A stretch of DNA of 64,000 bases. It comes from Scedosporium boydii (taxonomy: Eukaryota; Ascomycota; Sordariomycetes; Microascales; Microascaceae). How positions within the stretch are numbered: position 1 is the first letter of the stretch; the number at the start of each line of letters is the position of its first letter. Both the position numbers and the translations under genes were made by a program. The stretch is from NCBI GenBank assembly GCA_002221725.1, contig NJFT01000036.1, forward strand, positions 1 to 64,000. The letters are read 5' to 3'. Below, in pieces: positions 23,301-34,397 of the stretch. A model generated the notes under the pieces. The model saw only the letters and a list, made by a program, of their open reading frames with translations. It searched no databases and was not told the DNA's origin.

Positions 23301-24495
23301 AAAATCTGTGAATGGCGGGCACTGTCGTATACGAGCCATTACAAATGTGGCGCGATGACCCGCCTTCCGAACAACGAATTGCTCGATTCATCCATCCGCG
23401 GATATAACGTCGGCAACATTCTGCGACTACCCATATTGCTAGGGGATGGGGCAAGAGTCACGCACTGCCTTTAGGCTAGGTGCTTTGAGTTACGGCCTTC
23501 TCTCGATGGCTCGGGGGTCGTTAGCCAGCATCCAGCATACATGGACACGACACGATCACGACAAGCTTCGACAGAAGCTATTCAGAAACTATTGGCGTGG
23601 CTGGCAGGCTTGCTTGGAAACACAGGAGCATTGAACATCAAGACGACCCAGCCATTCTTGCGAGCAAATTTAATTCAGCTGACTATGTCTCTACAGGTTC
23701 TTGTCCCGTTCGACCCAGCCTTCTCGCCATCCAACTAGCCACAAGACGAAGCTCATCATCTCGAGGAAAGGATGGTGCGAATTATAATTGGTAATTCGTT
23801 CGCCGCGAGATAAGCGATTCGTTCACTTGCGAGGATCGCAACCATCAACCCCGCGCGTTTGAACCAAACTAGGGGTTGATATTTGTGTCATATCAACTGC
23901 AGCTGCGCATAAATATACCTCGCAGACAGGGCAGGACATACTATCTAGGGGTAGGGGCGTTAAGGAAATCAAAGGTGCGAGCGAGGTTACGATTGTAGAG
24001 GTTAGTGAGTGAAGGGGCACGCCGCAAAGTCGTGTGGAATTCTTCACCTCCCTACTCCAGCTGGGCCGATTCAACCTAAACGAATCGCAACAATATTAAA
24101 GGGTGATTGCTGAGGCTGAGGCTATGGATTAGGCTGAGACTGACCACATTTCCACATGCCTCTCTCTGTCTTTTTTTTCTTATATTTTTTTTTATTAAAA
24201 AGAAAAAACCTCCTTTCTTCTTCCCGCATGGGTCCATTCATCTCCTCTGTGTTCAAAAGTCACATTCTTATGGGTGTGCGGCTTGATGAGCTGGGTGAGA
24301 AAAAAAGCCTTTGGACGCACCAAACCGATGGTGACTGACGCTGGAGGCTTAGAGGCCAAGCATTGAATAACGCTATATGGTATAGAAAGTGGCCGCTTGA
24401 TAGCGCCCCTCAATGTTCCACGAAGCAGGTTTTGTATCCACACTTAGGAGCTAGACAGGTATTCCTGTTGTTATTTGATGGCAGGGGTAGCGTGT
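20342..24495. other. 4.1-kb gene-poor region
   Basis: No frame with domain support on either strand. The most protein-like short frames are at 22988-23122 (+) and 23127-23339 (-), both unrecognised and without exon partners. It holds a C-run near 20988, three of the six TACTTCGTA words noted in the findings, and an ATAACCGT-rich patch at 22429-22545. It may be degraded mobile or rearranged DNA. Confidence 0.5.
22429..22545. repeat. ATAACCGT-rich patch bounded by direct repeats
   Basis: The 10-base word GGCTTACGGT occurs at both ends (about 22429 and 22533). Between them are a hairpin, GTTATTTTTAAATAAC, and three ATAACCGT words, with its inverse ACGGTTAT at the start. The layout suggests a remnant of a small DNA transposon or MITE, but no transposase is present. 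Confidence 0.45.
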
Positions 24496-26953
24496 TCAGA
24501 TTTCCGAGACCGAAAACTGCGCTGTAAACTCTGGGATATAGTAGCTACTTATATATACATTAAGAGGGTCCCATGATTCAAAGCCCTCTTGCTCCTGCTG
24601 GGCTATGAATCCCAAACCCCCTCTAGACTCGGATTCATCGACATTGATGCTACTGTTGCGCATGACTATGTCCGAGTCTCTGAAAGACAAGGGAGGTAGC
24701 CATGCAGGCGGTGGCGCCACGGAAGACGATGGCGTTATGTAGCTGCCGTAACCTGGTGAGGCGAGCCCCTGGCTTGCATCGACTTCTCGGACGGTCAACG
24801 ACGTCATACCACTCTTGTCGCTCTCGGTCGCTCCACCGTCACCGTCCTCGCAATCAATATTGTGGTCATTCTGTTCTTCTCTTGATGAAGTATCAGCCTG
24901 AGCTGCCTCGGAGGTCTCGTCGAATTGGTCCAAGAAAGAGCCGCTTGAGGGCAGGTATTGAGGGTTACGCCTCCGATATTTGACGCCGTTAGCCAGCGTC
25001 GCATTCTTCCCGAACGCGACAACGAGAGATTCGGTGTCCGCCAGGAGCTGCGCACTGAATATGTTTCCTCGGCGGAGCTGATCACGCGAAATAACGTTAC
25101 AGGCGCGGCCAAGACGGACCTTGAGGTTAGGCAGGGCATCGGGCCCTTCCAGGGGAAGGAGATGATGCAAATGGTGCAAAATACAGACCATCTGATGCGA
25201 AGCAATGGCGGGGAAAGCACTGCCAAGGGTGTTGGAGTAATTAAGGCAGTCAAGTTCCGCTAGAAAGTTGCAGAGGTGGATAGCGTTGGAGAGACAGGCA
25301 CGCTGACCAGCGTCCACGAGGTCCGGAGGAGTTTTGTCGAGGACATCTTTGCCGACAGATTCACGAATTCCCGGTATAAAAAGACGATGCAAATCGCAAT
25401 TGCATTGAAACCACAGCGTATGGAGGGTAATATAACTGCCGGCGTCGGCCGAGTGCGTCTTGAGGAGGAGCCGCTTGGTGTTCAGCCTGAAATCGGCTGG
25501 AAGCGTCGACTTAAACTCGAGCAGCTCGTTTTGTAGCATATCCAATTCGTGCTTCCTCGTCGCCGGGTTTGCCCCTTCTCGTATGATGCTCTTTGTAGTC
25601 CTGTAGGACTCGACGTGACGGAGATTAGCATATCCAAGTTCTCGTAGTCTCGCCTATGCCAAGACCGTACCTAAGAATCCGATCACGAATGTCGAGAAGC
25701 CGAAGATAATGGCCGACGACATCCATGCTCCCACTGTCAATCTGGGAAGTAGGAGACTCTCTTAATGTCGGAGCGACAGACGGTATTCCACGTTGGAAGG
25801 CATAGTCACTGCACGGTAAGCGAATGTGTATCGCATCTTCCGGACACACGGTTAGATCTAGGTTGCCGCCGGAGTAGGTCCGATCCATCTGCCAAACTGC
25901 CCACACGGTACGGCGCCGGGATTCCTGCACAATAGGTTCCGGATTTGGGAGCTCATAGTTGAGTCGCATGGTAAATGCTAACCGCGAGGCTACTGGGAGT
26001 AGGGTCCACGCATCGCTCCTGTCGCCGCATCTAAAGCGGTATTGGATGACGAGGACGAGCGCTTGGAGTTGAGAGAGAGAGATTCGGCCTATCCGAGCTA
26101 ATAATCGCTGCTGGGCCTCACTCATCCAGCCATGTACGGGAGATGGTCCCTCCCCAGCTACAATGGAGGGGGATTCATTACACAGGAGAAGGAACCCTAT
26201 GCCGGAGATAGCCTGGGCTAAGACGGGGTCGAGGTTACCCTGACTCCAGTCAGCAAGAACCGACGGTCGATGTAGAAAGATGCACGATAGAGGGGTTGCA
26301 TAGTCGAAATACGCTTCAATATATCGCCTGACAACCGCCGGATCGAGCTTCATGAGGGATGTCGCGTCGTCGGGTGTAGTCTCCTTGCAAGCGGCGTCGG
26401 CATAGGAAATCTGACGGTTAGCTGCAGGACTGGCCCGTGGATGATCATGTTCTGGCACATGGCCCGAGGACGCTCGAGTGCGGGCAATGTCACAGGACAA
26501 GTCACGAATGCGGCACCGAGCGCAAGGAACGTCACCGGAGCACTTAGTTTTTATGGCTCTGCATTGCTCGCAGGCCCGGCGGACACGTCGGCGCTTTATG
26601 CCGGCCTCGGTGAGGTTAGAATCGAACGAGGACGTGTTATCGGGGCTGGCAAACTCGACGCCTGCACGAGGCTTTGTGGAAAACGAGCAGACCAGATCTA
26701 ATCGTGTGCACGCTCCGCAGGTTGGACCCACGCGATCGCATTTGACCTTGCGCGCTCTGCATTCTTGGCATGTTGGACGGTTCGGAACTCGGGGCTCGGG
26801 AGGGGATACTGGGCCTGGTGGAGAGGGAAGGGAGTTCACGTTGTTCCAGGGGGCGGGATATGCGTCCCCTTCGACTGGAGGGGTATTTGGGGCATGATGC
26901 ATATTATCTAGCGAGGGAGCTGTTTGTTCCATTGAAACGTGGAGAACTATCAA
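24496..26953 (-). CDS. Transcription factor with two tandem Zn2Cys6 clusters (795 aa)
   Basis: Two exons (26953-25671 and 25600-24496). The unusual feature is two complete binuclear zinc clusters: the first with Cys62, 65, 72, 79, 82 and 89 and the second with Cys128, 131, 138, 144, 147 and 154, each followed by basic residues, and the second preceded by KRRRVRRA. The middle has the fungal TF homology region (IEAYFDYATPLSCIFLHRPS, CGDRSDAWTLLPVASRLAF, RRRTVWAVWQMDRTYSGG). The C-terminus is acidic and Ser/Thr-rich, compatible with activation. A second ATG at 26932 would give 788 residues. It sits next to a sugar-type transporter and a sulfatase and is the obvious candidate regulator for them. 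Confidence 0.92.
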
Positions 26954-27509
26954 CGAGAAAAGTGGGCGAAGCGTGAGGTGTGCCGTCTGAAGCTCGATAG
27001 ATTTTTACAAAGTATGGATGTCATTCCTTTTTCATGACGGAAATTGTAACCGAAGGTCAGCTCGGAAATTAGGGTGGAGAGACCGGATATCGTCCGACCG
27101 TCCGGCGGCGCTAACCAATTTGGCGCTGACGTCGTTAGCGGCAAACTCTCTTCGACGGTGGCAGCGAGGCTCGCCAAGAAATATCCCCTATTCCTGAGAG
27201 GCAATGTCAATAGTTTTGTCCCTCCGCTTCCTTGTATTTCACCCCGTAAGCCTCATGATGTACAAATCCTAGCACTTTGGGCTGCGAGGTAAGGCGCCCG
27301 GCTGTAGCGATCTGTTGACGGAGAATGCGAGAAGGAGGAAGCTTGAAATGAAACATCTCGGGTCCGATTAAGTTGACTACAATCAATTACGCACTTTGTT
27401 CTAGCCGGGAGGCCTGGTTCCCCTCCTAGACCCTTGTACTTCGTAGTCCTCTCCCTAATAGCGCTAATCCACGCACGATAGTAGTAGTGATTGGCTCGAG
27501 CTTTGCCAA

Positions 27510-29419
27510 TTATACAGTCTCCTTCTTCTGGACCACCCGCTCCCGCTCCTCCACTATTTCAATACTCTCTTTGACCTGCTTTATTCCACGATTGTGCCGA
27601 TGCTCAAGCGCACCCGCCTTGCCAAAGTTCCTTAGGGCGACGCCATTGTGGAAGAGAGCGTCAACCTCTTCCAAAGTCTTACCCTTGCATTCCGGTACGA
27701 AGAGGAAAGTGAACACTAGGGATAGGAAACTGAGACTGCCGAATATGAAGCCGACTTTGCTATCCAGGCCTGCATAGTCGGGAAAGACGAGGTAGGGAAT
27801 GGAGAAATTGACGGCGAAACTATAAAGTTGTCAGCCACAAATATTCTAGCCGGACCTCTGCTGGTACAGGATATGAAAGGGAAGGGAGGAGGTATGCCTA
27901 CTTCATTAACACGTTGACGCCAAAGCCAATTCGGGAAGTATAATCGCGAAGGCGAAGGGCGGGGATCTCCGTGGAAAGAACATACGGAAGGGGGCCCCAC
28001 CCAGCACCAAAGCCAAAGTTGTATATGGCCATTATCGCAACGATACCAGTCTTTCGTGCATTGGAGACAGGAGACACCACTCCCAGGCCGCCCATTGTGA
28101 ATAGTACCGCCATCAGAAGACCTGAAGAAAACATCAAGAATGTTCTACATCACAAGTTAGAGAGACAAGAGACGAAAAAAAAATGATCGGCTTGGGGTTT
28201 GCACGAAGTAGAGAAGCATACCGTCGGCCAAATTTATCAGTCAGTAGAAGCATGCAAATCATAGTCCCCATACCAATACCGGAGGTAATCAGGTTGAACA
28301 TGAAAGGATTGACGGTGCCCAAGCTTTTAACGTAGATGCTGCCGTACTGGGAGGTGAATGCCTGGCCGGTTACCTGCTGAAAGAAATTAACGCCCACAAC
28401 AATCGCTGTCCGTTTCAAGTTGAGTCCCTGGAACAATTCTATGAATTTCCCCTGCTCAGCCTCGTTCTCAAGACCGCGGCGGAGATCTTGGAACTCGGCA
28501 TCGATCTCCTCATCCGTGAAGACGCCAGCGCGGAGGCGCTGGAGAGATTTCCGAGCATCCTCGATGCGATCCATTCGGAGCAACCATCGAGGAGATTCAG
28601 GAACAAAGAAGATAAGCGCAATAATGGTGCTTGGGACAATGTAGAAGAGGCCAACGGGGATCCTCCATGCACGATCATCCGTGAGGGTACTTGTGCGATA
28701 GCATATAGAGTTGATGACCAAGCCACCGGCCATAAGCGAGAGTTGATATGAGCCGACAATAAAACCTCGCGCTTGTGCGGGAACTATATCAGAGGCAATG
28801 AGTAAAATGTCTTTGGAGAAAAAAAAAAAGAGTCTTGAAAGTGTTGATTTTCAGTTGTGGAGGCCGAATATCTGCCAAAACTAACCAATTTCAGATTGAT
28901 ATGTAGGAATGACTGCGAGCTCAACACCAATATAGAGATAGTTAAGAATGCGTGCCGCCATGATCTGTTCTCTCCTCTGGGACGTGACTGCGATGGTTGC
29001 GGTGACGAGTGCGTAACAGCTCATGCCGAACATGGCCCATCGTCGTCCAAATCGAGAGGATACAAAGGTTCCGATATAGACGCCTTATTAACAGTACATC
29101 ATTAGAAAGCAACGTAACGGTAAAGGCCACACCGGACCGGAAATTGATGGCAAGTAATAAAGCGAGTCTTACCGGAAGCAAATCCAATATAGTTAAGACT
29201 GTTAAACAACGAAAGCCAGGACGACGGCAGTTTGTATTTTCCTGTCGCTTTGTCGAGGACACCAAACCGCCTGGTAAAAGGGTCCATGGCCTGGGTTGTC
29301 GCAAACGCTTGGTTATCGAAGCCGTAGTTGAAAGTTGAGAAAGCGATGACTAGGACCGAGAGAGCCAAAGTTCGGTTGAAGTACCGAAACTTCCCAAAAA
29401 TTGCTTGGCCAATCGTCAT
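27510..29419 (-). CDS. MFS sugar transporter (519 aa)
   Basis: Hexose-type sugar porter in the plasma membrane. Five exons (29419-29173, 29083-28886, 28783-28222, 28144-27902, 27819-27510) give 519 residues, normal for the family. Diagnostic segments are FNYGFDNQAF, SSRFGRRWAMFG, PESPRWLLRMDR, FFQQVTGQAFTSQYG, TDKFGRRTFL and the C-terminal VPECKGKTLEEVDALF. It is divergent from the sulfatase across 605 bases, so it may import a carbohydrate or sulfo-sugar that the sulfatase pathway processes. The specific substrate cannot be told from sequence. Confidence 0.94.
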
Positions 29420-29724
29420 GGTTGTCGTACTTATTTTTCACCTTTCAGATCTGAAAATGTCAACGATAGAAGAGGGTTTGAATTCGGGGTTAGAAGTTGT
29501 CCGTCTGGCAGTGTTGCAAAGGAGAGTGGCGGCCAGGCATTGAAATATTTGAGAGCTCACAGCCTCACACGATAAAATGGACAGGCAGGAGGCCAGACCG
29601 GACAGTTTGGTGGCTAGAAGTCACCTTATCGCCTGATGCTATTGGTGCATTTTGCTGCATGGCCCGGCCACTTCCCCATACCCCGTGGAGACCCCGCATC
29701 GCGGCAAATCCGAAAAGCTTCTTC

Positions 29725-29784
29725 ATCGGCCGAGATCCGAAGTGAAGACCGGCGGAAATGAAGGTGTTTATCGGACGAGATCCG
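29725..29784. promoter_or_regulatory. Duplicated CGG/CCG element in MFS/sulfatase promoter
   Basis: ATCGGCCGAGATCCG at 29725-29739 and ATCGGACGAGATCCG at 29770-29784 agree at 14 of 15 positions and are 45 bases apart. Both contain CGG and CCG triplets of the kind Zn2Cys6 proteins recognise. They lie in the shared promoter next to a regulator with two zinc clusters. Binding is inferred. Confidence 0.5.
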
Positions 29785-30024
29785 GCAAACCGTCATGAAG
29801 CCGGCACGTCCGGACAGATTCGGACCACTCCAGAGAAATTTGTTGAGGGTGTGAAAGGTTATAAAGCCGGAAGAAGTTAAGAGAGCTAGGCCAGCAAATT
29901 CTCCAGGGAGGGGAAACCTGTCGGCTGTCATTCCGTTACAACATATATCAATTTTCGTCCTATTCTTTCCCTCCCATTCTTATCCAACCTCCAATTAGGT
30001 GTTCTTCCGAGAGTCTTCATCACT

Positions 30025-31659
30025 ATGTTAGGAGCTTCTAAGCTTTCAATTCCACCAAAGCCGTCCCCTCTGAATGTCGACTCCAAAAATGGCGGGAAAC
30101 GGCCCAATTATCTCATATTCATGCCCGATCAGCTCCGGTACGATTCCCTAGGTTGTACGGCACCTCCGGGCATCGAGTCTCCAATACGGACGCCCAACAT
30201 TGATGCTTTCCGGAAGCGTGGCGTTCTCTTCACGAATTGCTTTACCCAGGCGTCCGTCTGTTCCCAGTCGCGCTGCAGCATGTTTACCGGTACATATCCA
30301 CACATCTCTGGTCACCGCAGCCTCGAGAATCTCATCAAGCCGTGGGAACCGAACTTGTTCCGCAGCCTCAAGGAGAACGGATATCACGTCGCATATCTCG
30401 CGCCTCGTGGCGACACATTCGCTCCCAGCGTGACCGAACTAAGCGTGACCGAGTATGGCTTCCTCGAAACTCCAGAACTCGTTCCAGGATTTGAAAAAGA
30501 ACCGGATTCAGATCCTGCTAATCCCGAACACCGTGACGATGTCTGGGGCCGCTTATTCTATCGAGGTCTTCGCGACGGCAAGGACATTGTAGACTATGAC
30601 GAGGCTGTTGTCCGCTCTGCTATTCAGTGGCTGGACTGCCCTCCGGATGATAAGCCATGGATCCTCTTCATGCCACTCGTGTTCCCACACTGTCCTTTCC
30701 AGGTCGAGGAGCCTTATTTCTCCATGTACGACCGGTCCCAGATGCCTGGTCCTCTCAAGCCGGAAGAAAAAACTGGGTATGAACCGCGGTATATGGCCGA
30801 GATTCGCAAACGATATGGCACACACCGGGCCACTGGCGATATCTGGCGTGAGATTAAGGCGACCTACTATGGCATGATTTCCCGCCTAGATGACCAATTC
30901 GGCCGTGTCATTAAGCGAATTGACGAATTAGGCCTATGGAAAGATACTATTTCTATGTTTTTCACTGATCATGGCGAATATCTCGGTGACCATGGTTTGA
31001 TTGAGAAGTGGCCATCGGGCCTCTCTGACGTTCTTGTACACGAGCCACTTATCATCGGAGGTGGCGGGTTAGTCGAGGGCAAGACGGTAACTGCTATGGC
31101 CGAGATGGTAGATCTCATTCCTACTGTCTTTGAGTTTTCGAGCATTCCCCAAGATTTCCCGCATTGCGGCAAGTCATGGGTGCCATTACTTTGTGGCGAC
31201 GCGGTGAAGCACAAGCGCTATGCCTTTTCTGAAGGTGGTTTTCTGGTCTCGGAGGAGCCACTGCTGGAACAGGCGCCGTACCCGTACGATATTAAGGCGA
31301 GCTTACAGCACGAGGACACCACACTAGTGGGAAAGGCAATCTCTATGCGGGACGAGAAGTGGACTTACATCTACCGGCTGTATGAGCCAGCGGAGCTATA
31401 TGACCGAGTGGCAGATCCAGCTGAGCAGCATAACTTGGCGGCTGATCCCTCCATGAAGGAGCTAATTGATGAGCTGGAAAAAACGGTACTAAAATGGCTC
31501 GTGGAGACTACAGATTTCCTGCCTTTTGAGAAAGATCCACGATGGCCAACCGTGGATCTAAAGACGCCCCGTGAACAGATGGAGGAGAGATGTGCAAAGG
31601 GGAAAAAGTTGCGGGAAGAAGGATTGGCAGATTGTCCTGCTACATCGAAAGAAGTATAG
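30025..31659 (+). CDS. Sulfatase (544 aa, intronless)
   Basis: Alkaline-phosphatase-superfamily hydrolase expected to cleave a sulfate ester (or phosphonate monoester). A single exon. The N-terminal metal site is FMPDQLRYDSLG (Asp35), and the nucleophile region is VCSQSRCSMFTGTYPH, where Cys79 would become formylglycine; Gln81 stands where the classical CxPSR motif has Pro. The second metal site is FFTDHGEYLGDHG. No signal peptide is evident, so it is probably cytosolic, which fits uptake of its substrate by the divergent transporter. The C-terminus (YDRVADPAEQHNLAADP) is typical of the family. Function class is secure; substrate unknown. Confidence 0.93.
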   Translation: MLGASKLSIPPKPSPLNVDSKNGGKRPNYLIFMPDQLRYDSLGCTAPPGIESPIRTPNIDAFRKRGVLFTNCFTQASVCSQSRCSMFTGTYPHISGHRSLENLIKPWEPNLFRSLKENGYHVAYLAPRGDTFAPSVTELSVTEYGFLETPELVPGFEKEPDSDPANPEHRDDVWGRLFYRGLRDGKDIVDYDEAVVRSAIQWLDCPPDDKPWILFMPLVFPHCPFQVEEPYFSMYDRSQMPGPLKPEEKTGYEPRYMAEIRKRYGTHRATGDIWREIKATYYGMISRLDDQFGRVIKRIDELGLWKDTISMFFTDHGEYLGDHGLIEKWPSGLSDVLVHEPLIIGGGGLVEGKTVTAMAEMVDLIPTVFEFSSIPQDFPHCGKSWVPLLCGDAVKHKRYAFSEGGFLVSEEPLLEQAPYPYDIKASLQHEDTTLVGKAISMRDEKWTYIYRLYEPAELYDRVADPAEQHNLAADPSMKELIDELEKTVLKWLVETTDFLPFEKDPRWPTVDLKTPREQMEERCAKGKKLREEGLADCPATSKEV

Positions 31660-32323
31660 CACGACCCATGGCTATATACACCGGCACGTCAATGGATACA
31701 ATAGGCAACGTGTTGTTAATCTAGCTACCGTATAGATGGAATAGAAGGGATTGCATTTCCGAGGGGCATATTGAAGCCAACTTTAGACGCCCGAGGCAGA
31801 GCTTGGACGCCCAAAACAGGTAATGCTCTCACAGATGTTTAGTAAACATACGATTCGAGAGATATGTAGCCCGCCCAACATACTGAGAGTCTGTTCCCGT
31901 CTAGGTAGGATTCCCCGCTCCGCTGATTCAAAAGTAGATAAGCTATGGAAAAATTAAGCAGTCGAGCAAGTTTGACGGCCAGATAAAGCAACTGATGATG
32001 TACCAAAATCGAGGAAAGTGATTTATTGTACGCTTCGGGCCCGAGTCATCGTTATAGAGCCGCAAAGGACGTACCCTACGTATTGTTCGCGGGATCCTGC
32101 TTACAATCTAGCGTTATTTCCGTGCCGTTACTCGTTTGGATGAGTTAATCCCGGAGCCCAGAGCCCGGCGCCCGCGGATTCCATCCGGAGTCGGAGTCAA
32201 TAAGCGTCTTCCTTATATTAGTGTTGGAATGATTGCTTAGAATTTTGATTTATTAATCCCCGAGACTTAAAATTGGAGTAGGGAGCCCGAAAATAAGCTT
32301 GAAGAACTCGGCATATCCTAATT
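31660..32323. other. Intergenic, no gene seen
   Basis: Downstream of the sulfatase. No coding frame or repeat was recognised. Confidence 0.5.
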
Positions 32324-32860
32324 TTACTTACCTACTTGAGCAGCCGTCACGGTGGATTGCTCTCCCCACGCATTTTGCAATAACTCCCGGACCCCAGCCA
32401 TTTTGATGTCCGAAAATGTGGCATTTAATGCTTCATGCCTAGGCAAACCGAAGTTGCCAGTTTCAACTAAGATTCCACCTGTAGTTGTCAAAGCCTGTAA
32501 GTTCTCTTTAGGCCACATCTGGGTACAAATCCCTTTGGGAAGGAAGCTCTGTAGTGCGACCAGCTCGTAGATCTTCGATGCTATCATAGGTAGCGGCAAA
32601 TCTGCTACATGCCCAATCCACAACTCTGTCAGAAAACATGCTGCAAAGACTGTGCCCGAGAGTAAGTAAGGGGGAGTTTAGTTGCGCACCTGTAATCTCT
32701 TCGGCAATCTTGGCGAACTCGTTCCACGCTGTTTTGTCTCCAATAATAAAAGAACGCTTCTGCCAACGCTCAATCTCGAAGAGTATCCTCTTATCGAATC
32801 AATAAGACCGTCTATTACACTTGCGATCCCTCTTAACTTTGCTACAGAGCGACCATGCCT
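32324..32860 (-). pseudogene. NmrA/isoflavone-reductase-like gene, C-terminal relic
   Basis: On the minus strand KRSFIIGDKTAWNEFAKIAEEIT (about 32765-32695) is followed, after a likely intron, by LQALTTTGGILVETGNFGLP and ATFSDIKMAGVRELLQNAW. This matches the C-terminal substrate half of NmrA-like NAD(P)-binding reductases. The N-terminal Rossmann half with its GxxGxxG motif is absent, and upstream frames contain a stop. A truncated relic that begins where the flavoprotein relic on the other strand begins. Confidence 0.55.
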
Positions 32861-32869
32861 GATTCGCAA

Positions 32870-33125
32870 AGACATTTACACAGCCTTCGCTCGAAGCGCC
32901 CATCCTCATCATGGGCGTCGGCCCAGGAGGACTTGTGCTAGCTCAAGCTTTGAGAAGGCGAAACATTGCCTTCGGGATCTTCGTGAGAGACTCGAACGCA
33001 GATTCTCGTAGCCAGGGATGGGCTATGGCTCTACGCTGGTTTGTCTTGAACTTTTGGGCTCCTACCTGTGTTACGTAGATCCCGAGGTGAGTATTTTCAC
33101 TTCTCAGGATCATATCATCGACCTA
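32870..33125 (+). pseudogene. FAD monooxygenase gene, N-terminal relic
   Basis: One + frame reads PILIMGVGPGGLVLAQALRR and then IFVRDSNADSRSQGWAMAL, the FAD-binding start of fungal class A monooxygenases (GxGPGG and the SRxQGWA segment). It has no in-frame ATG and stops at about 33080. A possible donor follows VDPE near 33090, but the rest of the enzyme is missing. Head-to-head with the NmrA relic. Confidence 0.6.
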
Positions 33126-34397
33126 GCTAACTCTGCATTATATAGGCGATACCCCAGAAACCGCAGTGGTTGGAATCCATTGTAGGGTTTATAAAAAGTC
33201 TTATCACAAGTCGGTCAACTGGTTCACCTCCTCGTATCAAAAAATCAGTATATATCTGGAGACTCATACCCCTCTTCACTACAGGATCATTGCCGGCCTC
33301 CTTCGCCGCCTCTCGGAGGATAGGCGGCTCATCGAGACCGTATCTCACCTCCACGAATTTGGCTACTCCTGCGAGGGTGCTATCTTCAATGGTATTACAA
33401 GGGAAGAGGTCTCGAGATTTTCCTCCCTCGATAGCAGGGGATTTATCCGCGCCTCGCATCCCTGGTTTCGTGCCTAGCTATCAATGAACATATACATCGA
33501 ATAGGGAAAGGCTTTCCTACGATTCAATTAGCATAACTCAGGCGTCACTTCCCATTTTACCGACGGCACAAGTGTTGAGTATTACATAGTAATAGGTGCG
33601 GATTGTTACAATCCTAGCACTAGTCCATTAACCAGTATCAAGTATATACAACTAGTATAGGGTCGAGGTAGTTGTTACGATCCCAACACTAGCCCGTTGA
33701 CTGGTATCAGGCGGATATAGCTAGTGTAAGGGTCGAGGTGGTTGTCTATTACTGGTAAAGTAAAGCAGTCAAGCAGTATTCACAAGATATAAGTAAGAAG
33801 TGCGAATTCAAGTGTAGGGGTGTAGATGTTACTTGAATTGACTACTGGAGGCTCCGAATTCGCATGGTTTGGAGATCTCAGGTGAAGAGCAAGGTGGTAA
33901 ATATCCTCAAGCCGGCCATATTCGCAAAATTAAAAGTTCCGTGAGAGCCATGAGGTAGAGCCGAGCGTACGAGGATGGGCGTGTCGTTTGATAGTTGTAG
34001 ATTGATTCCACTAGGAGATGAATCTTCCGGCGAAGAATAACGTCCAATCAAGCGAGAAGCCTACAGAATTCAAATCAGCCAGTACTTACGCTACATCATA
34101 CAACGAACTTCGATAACGGTGACGTTCATCCGGAGACAGACTTATTTTAATAATGCGTTGAATTTGGTCCCAAAATATTGGGAAATATGAACCACTTAGA
34201 TTCTAGGTTACTTCATGCATGCAAAAAAACATCTCGATTCGCCAGAAAAGATCAATGATAGATGCAGGAGGCCCAGCAACACCCTGCATACGGCTGCCGT
34301 TTGTGCCCAACAACAATACTTGAAATCATTCCTGGCAACCCTCTTCCTGCTCTTCCACTTTCCTTCAACTTCCGAAATCTCTACCCGACTACTAATA
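33126..34397. other. Spacer with RIP-like repeat
   Basis: Open frames of about 100 codons on both strands at 33127-33480 have no recognised domain. A two-copy 69-base repeat follows at 33604. No intact gene before the BTB gene. Confidence 0.45.
33604..33742. repeat. Two diverged tandem copies of a 69-70 bp repeat, RIP-like
   Basis: Copy A starts TGTTACAATCC at 33604 and copy B starts TGTTACGATCC at 33673; both end with GGGTCGAGGT plus a few bases. By eye they differ at about 16 sites, of which 15 are transitions and one a transversion, plus one single-base indel. Copy A carries A or T at most of the differing sites. TGTTACGATCC-type starts are common in fungal LTRs, so this may be LTR debris mutated by RIP (inference). 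Confidence 0.7.

Noticed and set aside
33127..33477. Overlapping about 100-codon frames on both strands
   Set aside because: Neither shows a known domain; they sit in a zone of gene debris.
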